Below, in pieces: positions 6,144 to 7,951 of a stretch of DNA of 7,951 nucleotides. The position numbers and the translations under genes are program-made. Positions within the stretch are counted from its first letter, which is position 1; each line of letters opens with the position of its first letter. Origin of the DNA: Pusillimonas sp. UBA6240 (GTDB lineage: Bacteria; Pseudomonadota; Gammaproteobacteria; Burkholderiales; Burkholderiaceae_B); the NCBI GenBank assembly GCA_002441445.1, contig DJWC01000112.1:1-7951 (forward strand), given 5' to 3'. Below the pieces are notes generated by a model. It was not told the DNA's origin. It saw nothing but the letters and a program-made list of their open reading frames with translations, and did no database searches.

Positions 6144-7064
6144 ATGGCTGAACTTCCCACCGCGTCCGTCGCCATTCCAGGCCTGAAGGCGGCCATCATG
6201 GTCGCCAGCCATGGCAGCTTTCTGCGTGCGGCGATTTCCATGGGGATGTCGCAATCCCAGCTCAGCCGGCAGGTCGCCGCCCTTGAAGCGCACCTGCAGC
6301 AGAAACTCTTCCACCGTCACGGCCGCGGTGTCGCCCTCACCGACTTCGGGCAGCGCATCATGCCGCGCATCCAGTCACTGATCGCGGAACTGGAAGCCTT
6401 CGAAGCGCTCGCCCGCGATGCCCGCGCGCAACTGTCGGGCGACGTCGCGGTCGGCGTCATCCCTCTGGTTTCGCGCCACTTGGCGTCCAGCCTGGTGCGC
6501 CGGCTGCAATCCACCCACCCCGGCATCCGGCTCAGGATGCTCGAGGCCTATAGCGGCCAGATCGAGGAATGGCTGAGCTCAGGGCGTATCGACATCGGCG
6601 TGTTCAACCGCTATGGCCGGGCCCGGCCGGCGCAGGCCGATTCCCTGATGCGCGGCCATGTATCCGTCATCGGCGCCCCCGACCATGCCCTGTTCCGGCA
6701 AAAAGACATCACCTTCGATGCCTTGAAGCATGTGCCCATCGCCATGCCCGCGAGGCCCAACAGCCTGACCGACCACATGCTCGCCACGGCGGCCAACCGC
6801 AACATCACGCTCAATATCGCGCTGGAAGCCGGCACCTCGTCGCTCATCCAGGAAGCCATGCTGGCCTCCGGCATGGTCACCCTATCCCCCGCCGGCACCT
6901 ATGCCCAGGCCATCAATGACAACCGCCTCACAGCACGCCGTCTGCGCAACCCGGGCGTCGAACAAACCACCTGGATCGCCACCTCCACCCAGCACCCCAT
7001 GTCATCCGCCGCCCGCGCAGTCGAAAAGCTGATCAAGGAAATTCTCTACAGCTCGGCGCGTTGA
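6144..7064 (+). CDS. LysR-type transcriptional regulator
   Basis: This is a 306-residue DNA-binding regulator. The winged helix-turn-helix covers about residues 11-70: VASHGSFLRAAISMGMSQSQ at 20-39, LSRQVAALEAHL at 40-51, then KLFHRHGRGVALTDFGQ at 54-70, the standard LysR layout. An effector-binding domain follows from about residue 95 (GDVAVGVIP) to the end. It should bind a pathway metabolite and control the divergent CoA-transferase-Bug-acuI operon, and probably itself. The ATG at 6144 is supported by GAGG 7 nt upstream. The C-terminus (KEILYSSAR) is followed downstream by a diverged second copy of its own coding end with a second stop. Its TGA overlaps a TTG that opens the antitoxin-like frame (TTGA). 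The inducer is unknown. Confidence 0.92.
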   Translation: MAELPTASVAIPGLKAAIMVASHGSFLRAAISMGMSQSQLSRQVAALEAHLQQKLFHRHGRGVALTDFGQRIMPRIQSLIAELEAFEALARDARAQLSGDVAVGVIPLVSRHLASSLVRRLQSTHPGIRLRMLEAYSGQIEEWLSSGRIDIGVFNRYGRARPAQADSLMRGHVSVIGAPDHALFRQKDITFDALKHVPIAMPARPNSLTDHMLATAANRNITLNIALEAGTSSLIQEAMLASGMVTLSPAGTYAQAINDNRLTARRLRNPGVEQTTWIATSTQHPMSSAARAVEKLIKEILYSSAR

Positions 7065-7106
7065 TATCCAGAAAATTCTTTATAGTCCAGCGCATTGATA
7101 TCGAGA
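7041..7106 (+). repeat. Imperfect tandem duplication of the LysR gene 3' end
   Basis: Bases 7041-7072 and 7075-7106 align without gaps at 25 of 32 positions (34-bp period). Copy 1 holds the LysR ending (ILYSSAR-stop). Copy 2, read in the register that aligns with copy 1, gives ILYSPAH-stop, so the stop TGA is also duplicated. Most differences are C/T or G/A transitions. It looks like an old tandem duplication. Confidence 0.75.
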
Positions 7107-7384
7107 TAGGAACACAGATTCAGCTTCCAAGGTACGCGGCTATAGGCCAGCGGGGATCACGAACCATATCCTCGGAACACATAGAAGACACCAAGCCTGT
7201 GGCGGTTACCCGCCATGGGCAAACTGTCGGCTACTTCATTCCTGCGCGCGGCCAGAACGAAGCGGAACTGGCAGCGCTAAAGCAAGCCGCCCAAACCCTG
7301 GATGCCCTGCTTACCCAGCACGATGTAGACGTAGACGCGGTCGTGGCGGAATACAAACAAAAGCGAAAAAAGGCGCGTAGTTAA
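7061..7384 (+). CDS. Phd/YefM antitoxin-like protein, start uncertain
   Basis: The frame is open to TAA 7382-7384. Its middle reads RTISSEHIEDTKPVAVTRHG followed by QTVGYFIPA, which resembles the P-V-(A/V)-(V/I)-T-x-(H)-G-(K/R/Q) core of Phd/YefM antitoxins, proteins that bind DNA by the N-terminal half and a toxin by the C-terminal half. The C-terminal part (ELAALKQAAQTLDALL, a linker, then VVAEYKQKRKKARS) looks helical and charged, as expected. The only standard in-frame starts are TTG 7061, which overlaps the LysR stop as TTGA (107 residues) but has no near Shine-Dalgarno, and GTG 7199, which cuts into the conserved core. An ATT at 7118 has AGGA about 6 nt upstream but would be a very rare start. 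No toxin gene follows. It may be an orphan antitoxin translated by coupling to LysR, or a 5'-damaged remnant. Family call moderate, intactness uncertain. Confidence 0.55.
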   Translation: MISRKFFIVQRIDIEIGTQIQLPRYAAIGQRGSRTISSEHIEDTKPVAVTRHGQTVGYFIPARGQNEAELAALKQAAQTLDALLTQHDVDVDAVVAEYKQKRKKARS

Positions 7385-7678
7385 TGCGCCGTGAAATTAC
7401 GTATCCAACGTCAGATATACCAAAAAATTTATCGCCATATCTGGAAAGTACGGCATAGACAGCGTCGACGAGAAACCACCCAGTCAACGCGTCAAGGATG
7501 GTGGCTGTCTCGAGGACAATCATCGATCCGAGAGTCGTCAAAATACAATCCCACGGCAAAAAGACATTTCAGAACCTCTTAAAGTACCGACGCTCCCGGC
7601 AAGCGCAATCCATATCGCCCATATGCGCAAGCAAATCCCGATGAAGAGCCGAAAAGAGGATGGCGACACCCCACGCCC

Positions 7679-7705
7679 TAAAGTTATTCAGCCCCAGTCC
7701 GTTAA
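7679..7705 (+). promoter_or_regulatory. Sigma-28 (FliA) promoter of fliC
   Basis: TAAAGTTA (7679-7686), an 11-bp spacer and TCCGTTAA (7698-7705) match the FliA consensus TAAAGTTT-N11-GCCGATAA at 7 of 8 and 6 of 8 bases with exact spacing. Transcription would begin near 7712, giving a leader of about 125 nt. Placement upstream of flagellin, a classic late flagellar gene, supports the call. Confidence 0.8.
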
Positions 7706-7706
7706 T

Positions 7707-7730
7707 GCCAGTGAACAGGGAGAAACTGGC
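7707..7730 (+). other. Inverted repeat at the 5' end of the fliC leader
   Basis: gccagt (7707-7712) and actggc (7725-7730) are perfect inverted repeats around 12 nt. The predicted transcript starts around here, so the stem would only form fully if transcription begins at or before about 7707. It could protect the mRNA 5' end or be a protein-binding site; function is unknown. Confidence 0.35.
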
Positions 7731-7835
7731 CTTGCTTTAGCACGGTTCAGCCGGACACGGCACAAGACAGGCTAGTTCTTCTTGGCAACCAGGCGGAGCC
7801 AGATTCGCCGAAATTATTCCTCTCAGGAGTTATAC

Positions 7836-7951
7836 ATGTCTGTCATCAACACCAACTCGCTTTCCTTGGTTGCCCAAGGTAACCTGCACAAGTCGCAGAC
7901 GGCATTGGGCACCTCCATCGAGCGCCTGTCCTCCGGCCTGCGCATCAACAG
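7836..7951 (+). CDS. fliC: Flagellin FliC, N-terminal part
   Basis: The first 38 complete codons are in the window; the rest lies beyond it. The N-terminus SVINTNSLSLVAQGNLHKSQ, followed by ALGTSIERLSSGLRIN, is the conserved D0/D1 start of bacterial flagellins, the filament subunit exported by the flagellar type III system. The closest remembered relatives are Bordetella and Achromobacter flagellins (VINTNYLSLVAQ-type). AGGAG at 7825-7829 lies 6 nt before the ATG. The gene is expressed from the sigma-28 promoter at 7679-7705, so it is a late flagellar gene. No other flagellar gene is visible upstream, so this edge is probably the start of the flagellin locus. Confidence 0.96.
   Translation, partial: MSVINTNSLSLVAQGNLHKSQTALGTSIERLSSGLRIN

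Larger units (their letters stand above)
7385..7835. other. Gene-poor interval upstream of fliC
   Basis: This holds no reading frame that I can support as a gene. A plus-strand frame is open from 7395 to the TAG at 7773-7775 but has its first ATG only at 7623 and crosses the fliC promoter. A minus-strand frame at 7311-7559 has no ribosome-binding site. No PIN, Doc or RelE-type toxin motif is seen behind the antitoxin-like gene. The last ~155 bp contain the fliC promoter and leader. Confidence 0.6.

Noticed and set aside
7384..7458. TAATG overlap opening a 24-codon frame after the antitoxin-like gene
   Set aside because: The stop/start overlap resembles a toxin-antitoxin operon, but the frame ends after 24 codons and shows no toxin motif.
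7311..7559. Hydrophobic minus-strand frame antisense to the antitoxin-like 3' end
   Set aside because: It starts at a TTG (or ATG 7521-7523) without a good Shine-Dalgarno, ends in an Arg/Pro-rich antisense tail and matches no family I know. Considered as a toxin candidate but unsupported.
7391..7582. 63-codon GTG-started plus-strand frame just after the antitoxin-like gene
   Set aside because: Position suits a toxin, but the product is a run of basic residues without PIN, RelE, Doc or other toxin motifs and has no Shine-Dalgarno.
7623..7775. 50-codon plus-strand frame before fliC
   Set aside because: It runs through the sigma-28 promoter and the fliC leader, has no Shine-Dalgarno at proper spacing and a composition without features.

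Overview
The window looks like chromosome of a motile, GC-rich betaproteobacterium, most likely Burkholderiales/Alcaligenaceae (Bordetella or Achromobacter relatives). This rests on the Bug-type (TctC) periplasmic receptor beside a family III CoA-transferase and a divergent LysR gene, and on the flagellin N-terminus starting at 7836. The species cannot be fixed from the sequence alone.

Left part (1-2192): the last 64 codons of a TRAP-transporter large permease end at a textbook terminator with a TTCG loop. A complete aerotaxis receptor gene, aer, follows. Its PAS domain keeps the FAD-pocket residues of E. coli Aer at identical residue numbers. Upstream is a 9-of-10 match to an FNR/ANR box (329-342), spaced as in a class II activated promoter. 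A bidirectional hairpin separates aer from a convergent small lipoprotein gene of the YgdI/YgdR type.

Middle (2550-7064): three minus-strand genes run in the order CoA-transferase (CaiB/BaiF family), Bug solute receptor, AcuI/YhdH-type acrylyl-CoA reductase. A LysR regulator is transcribed divergently. The ~316-bp divergent region holds a perfect inverted repeat of the LysR T-N11-A form. Together they read as a small inducible module for capturing a carboxylate, converting it to a CoA thioester and reducing an enoyl-CoA; the substrate is unknown.

Right part (7041-7951): the 3' end of the LysR gene, including its stop, is followed by a diverged 34-bp-period copy of itself. Next is a Phd/YefM antitoxin-like reading frame with no ATG and no recognisable toxin partner. 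About 450 bp without a convincing gene then lead to the flagellin gene fliC, which runs off the window. It is preceded by a sigma-28 (FliA) promoter and a ~125-nt leader.

The two chemotaxis/motility genes flank the catabolic module. I see no CRISPR array, tRNA, rRNA, insertion sequence or phage gene. I found no clearly new multi-gene system. The most notable points are the ANR-type site at aer, the dispersed gene-end repeat, the duplicated LysR 3' end with the start-less antitoxin frame, and the CoA-transferase/Bug/AcuI module.
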